The notes under the pieces: generated by a model
Database searches by the model: none
What the model was told of the DNA's origin: nothing
The model's input: only the letters and a program-made list of their open reading frames with translations
Program-made: the position numbers and the translations under genes
Shown here: positions 1 to 8,360 of the stretch, one piece after another
Numbering within the stretch: position 1 is the stretch's first letter
How the letters are laid out: each line of letters opens with the position of its first letter
Source of the DNA: Spirirestis rafaelensis WJT71-NPBG6
GTDB taxonomy: Bacteria > Cyanobacteriota > Cyanobacteriia > Cyanobacteriales > Nostocaceae
Length of the DNA stretch: 51,300 nucleotides
Direction of reading: 5' to 3'
NCBI GenBank assembly: GCA_019359015.1
Contig: JAHHID010000056.1
Span: 1-51,300, forward strand

Positions 1-108
1 ACTGGCGAAAGGATTGAAAGTACCGTAGGGCATACGGAATCTCAAGCTTGTGGACAGAACAACCTCTGCTTAGGTGGGGAAACTCCTCTAAGTAAGTTGA
101 CTGGTTGA
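1..108 (+). CDS. tnpB: TnpB (IS200/IS605 family RNA-guided nuclease), C-terminal fragment
   Basis: The first frame is open from base 1 to a TGA at 106-108 and encodes the last 35 residues of a TnpB/OrfB protein. The stretch TVGHTESQACGQNNLCLGG is the tail typical of cyanobacterial TnpB proteins, lying after the zinc finger and the last RuvC aspartate. The rest of the gene lies outside the window, so it cannot be judged whether it is intact. In this family the 3' end of the gene and the transposon right end also form the guide RNA scaffold, and here the stop is followed directly by a terminal hairpin. Confidence 0.8.
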   Translation, partial: TGERIESTVGHTESQACGQNNLCLGGETPLSKLTG

Positions 109-146
109 AACAAGAATCCCACTGCTTGAAGCAGTGGGAGTGTCAA
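1..146 (+). mobile_element. Right end of an IS200/IS605 (IS1341-like) element with terminal hairpin
   Basis: A perfect 8-bp stem, CCCACTGC/GCAGTGGG (118-125 and 131-138), with a TTGAA loop follows the TnpB stop by 9 bases. It is followed by GAGTGTCAA, and TCAA at 143-146 is a usual right cleavage tetranucleotide in this family. In known TnpB systems this right end is the 3' part of the omega RNA, and the host bases just beyond it (from about 147) serve as the guide. The exact boundary is inferred from family knowledge, and no second junction is visible. Confidence 0.65.
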
Positions 147-240
147 TAACTAGAGCATTTGATGTTTTAATACCTTGTGCTGTTGAGAGCAAAAAATTTC
201 GCTCTCTGCCTTTCTTATGGTCAACAAAAAATTTATTTTT

Positions 241-1575
241 TCACAAATAAATTTGTAAATACTGACGATATAAATGACAGCGTGGGAATACCCTATCTCC
301 TTGCAATTTTACCAGTCCAATACTGTGCAATTTAAATTTAGTGACGGTCGCTAGTTTGGCAGAGTTATTAATAACTATATCTTTCATCGCATTTGCTAAT
401 TCCGGCTGCTGTGTAAGAATTAAACTTTGACGACGTAAATGGTCTGCGTAAATACTTGATGAACTTGTGGGATTTTGTAGTATCTCTGTTAAAGTAACAT
501 TTCTATTGGCTATATGATAAAGAGTAAGACGCACTAAAAATGGATGCCCACCCACTAGCGTCATTAATTTTTCAACTTCGGTCTCAGACCAATCGAGTTG
601 ATACCTTTGAACTAAATCTAAAATCTGTTTATTATTAAATTCAGGCAGTTCTACAGACAGACCTACATTAAATGGTGATTGATTAATATCAAGAGGCACG
701 TAAACTTCTGTAGAATGTACAATTATCAATCGCAGTTTTTTCCAAATCTCTCGACGTTTACCTTCTTCGTGTAAAGCGCGTAGCAGCCCAAAAAAATCTC
801 GGTAAATTTCTGAATATTCAAAAACTTTATCAACCTCATCTAAACCAAGCGTTAGCGGCTTATTAATTGTTGGTAGTAGATACTCCTCAAAATAGGCTTT
901 ACATGCCATACTGCTACCCACAATTTCTGCTAAATCCCAATAATCACTAAGTTTATTGGGGATATTTAAAGCTAAACCAACACTCGCACAAAACCAGCGT
1001 AAAAACTTATCTGAATTAACGAAAATCTCCTGTGCAGCGAGTTGGAAATCTAATATGACGGTACAATCCCCTTGAGAATGCGATTTATCAATAATTCTTG
1101 CCAAAAGAGAAGTTTTACCCATTTGTCTGGGTGCTTTAATTCTTATTAAAGAACCGGGTTTGTGAATTTGTTCGTAACATCGTTCTTCGATAGGAAAACG
1201 CTTAATATAAAATAGCGAATCTAATGGCACTTGCCCGGATGGATGCTCTAGAGACTGGAATGAAGATATTTCTTGAGTTTCTTTGTTATTTTTCTCTGTG
1301 GTGCGTGCTAATGGTGATGAAAATACATCTTTCCCACTTTCCACTGTTAAATCAGCAGTTAAATCGGCAATATTTTGCCATTCCAGCCCCAAAGCTTGAC
1401 AAATTTCTCTAAAGTTAAGGTAATCTACAGCTCTGCCATTAAGAAAACTGCTGATAGTAGATTGAGATATTTGCAAATGTTCTGCTAAATCAGTTTGACG
1501 AATATAGCCATTACGCGGTAGTGCTGACTTTACCTCTGGTATGAATTCAGGACGTACTCTAACTGAACGTGGCAT
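241..1575 (-). CDS. HTH plus AAA-like (AAA_35, STAND-type) ATPase
   Basis: A 444-residue protein. Residues 1-75 look like a helix-turn-helix domain (DLAEHLQISQSTISSFLNGR resembles a Cro/XRE recognition region), as found at the N-terminus of many cyanobacterial STAND or conflict-system proteins. From about residue 115 comes an AAA-like ATPase domain with Walker A PRQMGKTSLL and Walker B LTLGLDEVD, ending in the winged-helix-like region usual for this family. There is no signal peptide or membrane segment. It is divergent from the TPR gene at 1782 and shares its ATPase type with the WD40 protein at 2917. A sensing or regulatory NTPase is likely, but the ligand and effector are unknown. The ATG start at 1575 is the first residue of the HTH region. 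Confidence 0.75.
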   Translation of the reverse strand: MPRSVRVRPEFIPEVKSALPRNGYIRQTDLAEHLQISQSTISSFLNGRAVDYLNFREICQALGLEWQNIADLTADLTVESGKDVFSSPLARTTEKNNKETQEISSFQSLEHPSGQVPLDSLFYIKRFPIEERCYEQIHKPGSLIRIKAPRQMGKTSLLARIIDKSHSQGDCTVILDFQLAAQEIFVNSDKFLRWFCASVGLALNIPNKLSDYWDLAEIVGSSMACKAYFEEYLLPTINKPLTLGLDEVDKVFEYSEIYRDFFGLLRALHEEGKRREIWKKLRLIIVHSTEVYVPLDINQSPFNVGLSVELPEFNNKQILDLVQRYQLDWSETEVEKLMTLVGGHPFLVRLTLYHIANRNVTLTEILQNPTSSSSIYADHLRRQSLILTQQPELANAMKDIVINNSAKLATVTKFKLHSIGLVKLQGDRVFPRCHLYRQYLQIYL

Positions 1576-1781
1576 TTATGATATGACAAGTGCTAAATTT
1601 ATTGATTTTGCGAAATTTTAAAATATTCAATCTCACTAGAAAGTCGATACGTACTCGATATACTCCTATGCGAACTCAAGTACTGTCAAGGTTAAATGGG
1701 ATTAATAGGAATAAGGTTCGAGATGTAACCTGTGAATACTAGTCCTACTTTAACTGAAAAATTTTTCTAGATTATATAATT

Positions 1782-2816
1782 ATGAAATTTGCCTTCTCTA
1801 TATCTTCCTTGCTTGCTTATGCATCATCTATTTTGCTGCTAAGTTTTTCGCTACCATTAGTTGTACAAATACTAGCTTCTAATGCCTCTACTGAGTGTCA
1901 AACTCTTAAGCCACCATATCTTAATACAGTAAACGACTTCATAGGCATGGGACATTTTCAAGAGGATTGCCAAAAAGACTCACTCGCTGCGGTTTCTTCT
2001 TTCACGGAGGCAATTCGGCTCAATCCTAAAGCTGAAGAACCCTACTATCATCGTGCAAACGCTTACTATAAACTTGGGAATTACAAAGCAGCAGTGGAAG
2101 ACTATACCGAAGTAATTAGGCAAAATACAGGAAGGTTTGGTTTTAGTAGTCCTGCATACTGGAATAGGGCTAGGGCTTATGAAAAGTTAGGCGAAAAACA
2201 GAAAGCAATTTCAGATTGGACTCAAGTCATTAGTGAAAGTGCTTCTTCTGCTGAGGCTTACTTTTTCCGAGGGAATATGTACCGGGATTTAGGAAATAAA
2301 GAAAGTGCGATAAGCGAAGCGCAACGCGGGTACGCGATCGCAGATTACAAAGCAGCAGAAAAACTTTTCCAGCAATATTTAGATGGGGTTTTTGGAACTG
2401 GGATGATGAACCCCGAAAATCAAAAGATGTTGGATAAAGTCAGAAATGAATTATCAAACATGGGGATAGATACCCCAGCACCGCAGATTACCGCTGGTCT
2501 TATTTTACAATCCATCGCCAAAATTGAAGTCGAGCGAGCATTAAATTTAGCAAGATTGAAACCTCAACACCCAACGATTCAGCATTTTGACGCTCAACTT
2601 CAGGATTTGTATAAACAACTAGCCAACACACAACCGCAAGTAGATAAAGGGGTAGTAAAAAACCTTATATCGAATGCAGCATATCAAAAAATAGAAGATT
2701 TTGAAAGAGAGCGATCGCAACTTATAAAAAAGTTTACTCCAGACCATCCAGAAATTACATTAATTAATAATCAAACAAATGAATTAGAAGCATTAATTCG
2801 CAGAAATAGGGTGTAG
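1782..2816 (+). CDS. Secreted TPR-repeat protein
   Basis: A 344-residue protein with an N-terminal hydrophobic segment (residues about 5-32, LLAYASSILLLSFSLPLVVQ) that acts as a signal peptide or anchor. Tetratricopeptide repeats follow: AEEPYYHRANAYYKLGNYKA, then PAYWNRARAYEKLGEKQKA and AEAYFFRGNMYRDLGNKESA. The C-terminal 130 residues are helical and charged. In the third repeat the expected run into ADYKAAEKLF is interrupted by SEAQRGYAI, encoded by a GC-rich stretch containing a HIP1 site, which looks like a small in-frame repeat insertion. It lies 100 bp upstream of the WD40 ATPase in the same orientation and may be co-transcribed. The role is probably protein-protein scaffolding in the periplasm or at a membrane. 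Confidence 0.75.
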   Translation: MKFAFSISSLLAYASSILLLSFSLPLVVQILASNASTECQTLKPPYLNTVNDFIGMGHFQEDCQKDSLAAVSSFTEAIRLNPKAEEPYYHRANAYYKLGNYKAAVEDYTEVIRQNTGRFGFSSPAYWNRARAYEKLGEKQKAISDWTQVISESASSAEAYFFRGNMYRDLGNKESAISEAQRGYAIADYKAAEKLFQQYLDGVFGTGMMNPENQKMLDKVRNELSNMGIDTPAPQITAGLILQSIAKIEVERALNLARLKPQHPTIQHFDAQLQDLYKQLANTQPQVDKGVVKNLISNAAYQKIEDFERERSQLIKKFTPDHPEITLINNQTNELEALIRRNRV

Positions 2817-2823
2817 TTGTAGG

Positions 2824-2848
2824 GTGTGTTACGGCTTCCGTAACGCAC
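2824..2848. repeat. Dispersed hairpin repeat
   Basis: GTGTGTTACGG (2824-2834) and CCGTAACGCAC (2838-2848) form an 11-bp stem with one G-T pair and a 3-base loop. This is a common cyanobacterial dispersed palindrome. It sits between the TPR gene and the WD40 gene and could act as a weak terminator or an mRNA-stabilising hairpin. Confidence 0.5.
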
Positions 2849-2916
2849 TTCAGATAATTAATGATCCATACTCTTATTATTTGCGTCCATCTCATTAATT
2901 AGCTAAACATTAGATA

Positions 2917-5900
2917 ATGAGCAATAATTTTTCATATAAAGTTGGTGGAAGCCTGACAGAAGATGCTCCTAGTTACGTAGTTAGACAAGCAGACTCTGAC
3001 CTTTATCATGAACTGAAATCTGGAAACTTTTGTTATATTTTTAATTCCCGACAAATGGGTAAAACTAGCTTGCAAGTTCGCACAATCAAACGACTGCAAG
3101 CTGAAGGAATCGCTTGTACTACAATTGATATTTCTGGACGCGGTAGTAAAGATATAAATCCAGAACAGTGGTATGCAGGTATTGTTTACACATTGGTTGC
3201 AAATTTTGAAATAGCTAATCCCAGCGAATTTATTAGAACATGGTGGAAAGAAAATTGCGAATTATCGCCACTACAGCGTTTGGATATATTTATTGAAAAA
3301 TTTGTCTTAGAAAAAAGAAAAAGTAAAATAGTTGTTTTTATTGATGAAATCGATAGTATTTTAAGTCTGAAATTTGAGGGCGATGATTTTTTTGCCTGGA
3401 TTAGAAGTTGTTATGAAAAACGGAATCTTAATAGCGAGTTTAATCGCATTACTTTTGCGCTTCTCGGAGTAGCAACACCTAGCGATTTAATTGCAGATAA
3501 AATACGAACGCCATTTAATATCGGTCGTGCAATTCAGCTTAATGGTTTTCAATCGTCTGAAGTTTCGCCTTTAGCAGAAGGGTTAAAAGGAAAAATTGAA
3601 AATCCGCAAGCTGTTTTGAAAGAAGTTTTAGCATGGACTGGAGGACAACCCTTCCTTACACAAAAATTATGTGATTTATTAGTAGCTCCCCAAAACTTTC
3701 TTCTTTATTCCTCACTGAAAGCAGAGGGAGAAATTAGAGAATCCGAATGGGTAAAAAATATTGTTATACAGCAAATAGTTGAAAATTGGGATTCCCTTGA
3801 TGAACCACCCCATTTAAAAACAATCCAAGATAGAATTTTGATGAGCAGGCATAATACAGGCGCCTTGCTTGGTTTATATCAGAAAATTTTACAATTAGAA
3901 CAAATTCCTGTTTCAGATAGTCCAGAACAGATAGAACTACGGCTATCTGGATTAGTCGTAGAACAGCGGGGATATTTAAGGGTTTACAATCGCATTTATG
4001 CAACTGTTTTTGATTTAAACTGGGTAGAAAAAGCACTCGCCGATTTAAGACCTTATTCAGAAGCATTATCAGCTTGGTTTGCTTCAAGCTGTCAAGATAA
4101 TTCTAGATTATTGCGTGGTAAAGCATTAGAAGATGCAAAAAAGTGGGCGGTTAATAAAAGTTTAAATCAGCAAGATTACCAGTTATTAACTGCTAGCCAG
4201 GAATTTGAAAAACAAGAAATAGCTACGGCTTTATCTCTTCAAGAAGAAGAAAGTCGCATATTAGCACAAGCTAACGATACTTTGACTACGGCACAACATC
4301 AAGCAAAACGACAAATTCGTATCGGTGGTGGAGTTCTTATTTGTTCTCTTATCGGAGCAACTATCGCTTTTGCATCTGCAACTAATCAATTACGAGAAGC
4401 CCAGGAAGGTACAAGATTAGAACACGCAGGACTTGTAGCGCTACAACAGTTTAAAACAAAACAAATTGAATCTTTAGTGACAGCGGTAGATGCAGGGCAA
4501 AGGTTAAAAGAACTAGTAAAAGATGGACGTTCTCTAGAAAAATATCCTGCAAGCAGTCCACTTTTAGCTTTACAAACAATACTCGATAATATCCGTGAAA
4601 CGAAGCAATTTATTGCTCATCAAGATGATATTACAACTGTGAACTGGAGCAATAATGGAAAGTATATCCTCACCGCTTCTAATGATAAAAGCGCTCGAAT
4701 TTGGAACTTGTCAGGTAAGCTAATAGCCGAACTAAAAGGACATCAAGACGCAGTTTTCATTGCTAATCTTAGTCCAGATGGAAAGCATATTATCACCGCT
4801 TCTGGTGATAAAACAGCCCGGATTTGGGATACTTCGGGTAAACAATTAGCGATACTTAAACATCAAGAATATGTAACTAGCGCCAGCTTTAGCCACGATG
4901 GAAAACGTGTAATTACTACTTCTGACAGGCTATCAGCAGCAAGTCCAGATACAAAGCCTCTTGTTAACAATTCTGATGACAAAATAGCTCACATCTGGGA
5001 TTTATCCGGTAATTTATTAATACAACTTAAACATCAAGATAAAGTTAATAGTGCTAGTTATAGCCCTGATGGTAAATATATTCTTACTGCTTCTGATGAT
5101 AAGACTGCCCGTATTTGGGATACATCGGGTCAGTTATTGATAACGCTAAGAGGAGATTCAAGGGCTGTTAAAAGTGCTTATTGGAGTCCGAATGGAAAAT
5201 ATATTTTGACTAACTCTAATTACTCCTATGTTTGGGATGTTTCAGGTAAGCAAATCGCACGATTTAAAGTAGATGATAAATGGGCAACTATGGATGCTGG
5301 TTTTAGTCCTGATAGCCAGCGTATCTTCATATCAACGGCTCACAAAACTTACGTTAGGGATTTATCTGGGAGGCTGATTAGAGAAATAAAAAATGAGAAA
5401 GTACTAAATGGTGATACAGAATTTAGTCCAGATGGTAAGCGATTTTTTACAACCGATGACACTATAAAAGTGTGGGATATAAGAGATGAAGCCGTAAAAG
5501 TAGGGGATTTATCAGGTGATTTACTCACCGAAGTGACAGGAAATCAAAGAAGTCCTCGTTGGAGTCCTGATGGAAAATATCTTGTTACTTTTGGACAAGA
5601 TAGAATCGTTCGTATCTGGAATTTATCCGATAGAATACCAGTAACTACAGTAACTATTAAGTCAAAAGATGCTATTACGGGAGCAAGCTGGAGCCCCGAT
5701 GGTAAATACATTGTTACCCCAACTTGGAAATCTGTATTACTTTGGGATAAATATGGTAAGCAGTTAGCAAGATTTCAAGGACATTCAGATATAGTTAATA
5801 GCGCTAATTTTAGTCCTGATGGAAAACTAATCGTCACAGCATCAAATGATAAAACTGCTCGTGTTTGGAATACATCCGGAAAACAGTTATTATTGCTTGC

Positions 5901-6717
5901 AGGACATGAAAAGGAGTTAGAATTTGCTGCTTTTAGCCCTAATGGTAAGTATATTTTAACTACAGCTAACGATAGGAAGACTAAAATTTGGTCAAATGAT
6001 GGTAAGCTTCTAGCTACATTTCAAGCCAGAGGCATGAATTGGAGTCCTAATAGTAAATATATTATGGCTATGTTTGATTATAACGGCAATAACTACTCTA
6101 GTTTGTGGAATATTTCGGGTGAAAAAATAGTAGAATTTCAAGGAAGTGAAAATAGTTATTTTGGTGCTACCTTCAGTCAAGATGGAGAGCGTATTATTAC
6201 GACTGATGGAGATATAGCAACCATTTGGAATACATCTGGTGAAAAATTATCCGAATTCAAAGCGAATCAAGAGATTTATAACGCTAACTTTAGTCCAGAT
6301 GGAAAACTAATTATTACTACTTCCCCAGATAATAGGGTGGTTATTTGGGATACTTCCGGTAAAGAATTAGTTGAAATACCGCATCAAGATATGGTTAGAA
6401 TTGCTATTTTTAGTCCGGATGGTAAGCGTATTGTCACAGCGTCAGATGATAAAATTTTTCGCATATGGGATATATCAGGTAAGCTGCTTGCACAATATAA
6501 GTATTCATCTTTATTTGTATCGCAAGCGAATTTCAGCCCAGATGGTAAATATATTCTCGCGCATGTTCAGGGTAATTCTCCTGAGCAGAACAAGGTGCTG
6601 ATTTGGCCGATTGACGAATTAGATGGGCTATTAGCACGGGGATGCGACTGGTTAAAAGATTATCTGAATACCCAGCCTCAAATACGGGAAAGATTAAAAG
6701 TTTGTTGGGGTAAATAG
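2917..6717 (+). CDS. AAA-like (AAA_35) ATPase with membrane segment and WD40 propeller
   Basis: A 1266-residue fusion. Residues 1-370 form a STAND-like ATPase with Walker A NSRQMGKTSL (about 43-52) and Walker B IVVFIDEIDS (about 138-147). A coiled linker and one hydrophobic segment (GGGVLICSLIGATIAFASA, about 469-487) follow. The rest, from about residue 565, is a long run of WD40 units with recurring FSPDGKYILTASDDKTARIW, enough for two propellers. This architecture is widespread in filamentous cyanobacteria and is read as a signalling or conflict-system sensor: an NTP-driven switch with a ligand-binding propeller, probably anchored in a membrane. It follows the TPR gene in the same direction. 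No effector domain (protease, TIR or nuclease) is visible, so the output is unknown. Confidence 0.8.
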   Translation: MSNNFSYKVGGSLTEDAPSYVVRQADSDLYHELKSGNFCYIFNSRQMGKTSLQVRTIKRLQAEGIACTTIDISGRGSKDINPEQWYAGIVYTLVANFEIANPSEFIRTWWKENCELSPLQRLDIFIEKFVLEKRKSKIVVFIDEIDSILSLKFEGDDFFAWIRSCYEKRNLNSEFNRITFALLGVATPSDLIADKIRTPFNIGRAIQLNGFQSSEVSPLAEGLKGKIENPQAVLKEVLAWTGGQPFLTQKLCDLLVAPQNFLLYSSLKAEGEIRESEWVKNIVIQQIVENWDSLDEPPHLKTIQDRILMSRHNTGALLGLYQKILQLEQIPVSDSPEQIELRLSGLVVEQRGYLRVYNRIYATVFDLNWVEKALADLRPYSEALSAWFASSCQDNSRLLRGKALEDAKKWAVNKSLNQQDYQLLTASQEFEKQEIATALSLQEEESRILAQANDTLTTAQHQAKRQIRIGGGVLICSLIGATIAFASATNQLREAQEGTRLEHAGLVALQQFKTKQIESLVTAVDAGQRLKELVKDGRSLEKYPASSPLLALQTILDNIRETKQFIAHQDDITTVNWSNNGKYILTASNDKSARIWNLSGKLIAELKGHQDAVFIANLSPDGKHIITASGDKTARIWDTSGKQLAILKHQEYVTSASFSHDGKRVITTSDRLSAASPDTKPLVNNSDDKIAHIWDLSGNLLIQLKHQDKVNSASYSPDGKYILTASDDKTARIWDTSGQLLITLRGDSRAVKSAYWSPNGKYILTNSNYSYVWDVSGKQIARFKVDDKWATMDAGFSPDSQRIFISTAHKTYVRDLSGRLIREIKNEKVLNGDTEFSPDGKRFFTTDDTIKVWDIRDEAVKVGDLSGDLLTEVTGNQRSPRWSPDGKYLVTFGQDRIVRIWNLSDRIPVTTVTIKSKDAITGASWSPDGKYIVTPTWKSVLLWDKYGKQLARFQGHSDIVNSANFSPDGKLIVTASNDKTARVWNTSGKQLLLLAGHEKELEFAAFSPNGKYILTTANDRKTKIWSNDGKLLATFQARGMNWSPNSKYIMAMFDYNGNNYSSLWNISGEKIVEFQGSENSYFGATFSQDGERIITTDGDIATIWNTSGEKLSEFKANQEIYNANFSPDGKLIITTSPDNRVVIWDTSGKELVEIPHQDMVRIAIFSPDGKRIVTASDDKIFRIWDISGKLLAQYKYSSLFVSQANFSPDGKYILAHVQGNSPEQNKVLIWPIDELDGLLARGCDWLKDYLNTQPQIRERLKVCWGK

Positions 6718-7411
6718 TCGTAGGACAACGGAAATATAACTGCATGACAGCAGCGACAAAAAGGACATTTTGGCGCAAGACAAAACCGGGGTGGAGTGAG
6801 ACTGCACAAACTGCACTTGAATCAATTTTTCCTCAAATAGTTGTGTCTCTTCTTTTACCTTAAACAGCAAGAACGCTCACAATGTACCTTTCAAGTTCAC
6901 TGTACCGGAAAGTCAGTGTAGGTAGTTCACTTGATATTCAGCGCTTGATTCCTCTTATACGTAGTTGTAGGTTTAACATTTAATTTCTAAGTATAAGATA
7001 TAAGACGACAAAATAGATTCCCTAAATTCCAGTGTTTGTCACATATCTTCATCTTCTGGGCAGCCATCCACGGACACCACGTCTTTTCTTACAACTTCTG
7101 GGAGATAGTAATGATTGCGATCGCACTTTAGATAGAGATAACCGTTGTCACACCAAAGGAATTCATGTTTATTATCAGAAAGCAGGATTTGAAAAAACTT
7201 CTTTTGTCTATAACTAAGCTATGACTTCTGTTAGAGGGATGGTTACCTTTTTACAGGTAGTCTAGAAAAGTAAAAGTATTCAGTCGGTGCTAATTGGCTT
7301 GAAGATAGGTTGGATTTTTACTCAATTTCCTCTTCTCCAACCTGTACTTGGATCGAGCTGCTTTTCACCGTGAAACTGTAAAAAGTATTAAGAATCAACT
7401 AATGGAGTCAA
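6718..7411. other. Spacer without an intact gene
   Basis: About 690 bp between the WD40 gene and the small protein at 7415. Apart from the short acetyltransferase-like frame at 7032-7217 I see no coding sequence with recognisable features. A 39-codon frame (about 6744-6863) has no family signature. The region is AT-rich and probably holds the promoter of the 7415 gene near its end. Confidence 0.5.
7032..7217 (+). pseudogene. Possible remnant of a GNAT acetyltransferase C-terminus
   Basis: The last 40 residues read DCDRT... then GIHVYYQKAGFEKTSFVYN and a stop. In GNAT N-acetyltransferases the C-terminal part has the pattern L-x-L-D-C-x-x-x-N ... YYxKxGFxK, so this looks like the end of such a gene. 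The N-terminal half of the frame (before about 7095) does not resemble the family, and no acetyl-CoA binding motif is present. Most likely it is a decayed leftover rather than a working gene. The match is short, so it could be chance. Confidence 0.3.
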
Positions 7412-7414
7412 GTG

Positions 7415-7765
7415 ATGGCAAATCTAATTTCAAAGACAATCGCTCAGATCAGTAACCTGCTTAAAGAGCTTCAGGTAAAGCGTTTTTTAGCTGTTGTCCT
7501 AGTTGGGTTTTTACTGCTTACAACAAACGTCGATCAAGCGCGTAGCACCAAAGCTGTAACTGAGAAGATTGACGAAGTGGTACATCAAAACGATTCCCAA
7601 AGACCGAAAACAACAGGGGAGTGGAATAAGGAAGCTCGTGAAACCGAAGATGCTCCTGGTGAACGACTTCAAAAGATTGCTACTGAATCAGCAGAAGCTT
7701 TCAAAAACTTCGGGTCAGTGTACCCAGACACTGCTGAAAGAAGTGCTAATGCCCAACAGAAGTAG
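7415..7765 (+). CDS. Small membrane-anchored or secreted cyanobacterial protein (low-temperature-induced-like)
   Basis: A protein of 116 residues from the ATG at 7415. A GGAG at 7404-7407 sits 7 bases upstream of this ATG, so I prefer it to the GTG at 7412. Residues about 20-38 (VKRFLAVVLVGFLLLTTNV) form one hydrophobic segment, followed by a charged, repeat-free tail with GERLQKIATESAEAFKNFGS and YPDTAERSAN. This layout (short N-terminus, one hydrophobic segment, polar tail ending in a TAERSAN-like motif) matches small cyanobacterial proteins often named low-temperature-induced or stress-related. The molecular function is unknown. A strong terminator follows at 7803, so it is probably a single-gene transcript. 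Confidence 0.7.
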   Translation: MANLISKTIAQISNLLKELQVKRFLAVVLVGFLLLTTNVDQARSTKAVTEKIDEVVHQNDSQRPKTTGEWNKEARETEDAPGERLQKIATESAEAFKNFGSVYPDTAERSANAQQK

Positions 7766-7802
7766 TCGCTACAGGCAGAACTAACTCTGTCTAACTAGGT
7801 CA

Positions 7803-7834
7803 AGCCTAAGTGTATTACAACACTTAGGCTTTTG
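7803..7834 (+). terminator. Rho-independent terminator
   Basis: AGCCTAAGTGT (7803-7813) pairs perfectly with ACACTTAGGCT (7820-7830) across a 6-base loop. The 3' arm runs into four T residues. It lies 38 bp after the stop of the small gene at 7415-7765. Confidence 0.85.
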
Positions 7835-7974
7835 TAAGTATAAGTAGCTACTTACGCTTTTTGTACAGAAATTATTGGCATTCGGCTGAATCTCTAAATC
7901 TGCACTGTATAAAATCAGTGCAGATAATGTTAATTTGGAACTTGACCGAAGAAAGTACTCAGAACATTTTCTTA

Positions 7975-8355
7975 CTAATGAAACGTCTGTTGCATTCCTA
8001 CGCTATCGCCTGACTTCGAGGGCCATCTCACAGTAAGAATAGTACAGTCAGACTCGGCAACCCAAGTATGCGCTACACCTGCACACCAAAGAACGTAGTC
8101 ACCCTCACGCGACAGTACAATTTCTCTATCCTCAAACTTAAGGCAAAACCTCCCATTGATGAGGATGCAAAGTGTAGCAGCTTGGTTATTCACTGCCCAC
8201 TCAGTTCTACTATCACCAGATGAGTGGATGCTCCATTTCACTTCTAGGTCTTCCGTGCAACGCGGATCGTCTTCAGGGGTGATAAAGTGACCAAGGAACC
8301 ATCCCCCACGATTTGCTCCTTCTTCTTTGGCGTTTCCCAAAACAAGTTTAGTCAA
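7975..8355 (-). CDS. Cupin-fold protein
   Basis: A 126-residue protein that is a single small beta-barrel domain. GGWFLGHFI near the N-terminus, INGRFCLKF, and GDYVLWCAGVAHTWVAES (the second cupin motif, with the His of VAHTW) support the fold. The start is a TTG at 8355, because no ATG precedes the conserved GGWFLGHF block. It begins 6 bp after the galK stop in the same direction and is probably co-transcribed with galK. The substrate is unknown; sugar-related sensing or isomerisation would fit the neighbour, but this is inference. Confidence 0.65.
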   Translation of the reverse strand: MTKLVLGNAKEEGANRGGWFLGHFITPEDDPRCTEDLEVKWSIHSSGDSRTEWAVNNQAATLCILINGRFCLKFEDREIVLSREGDYVLWCAGVAHTWVAESDCTILTVRWPSKSGDSVGMQQTFH

Positions 8356-8360
8356 TAGTC

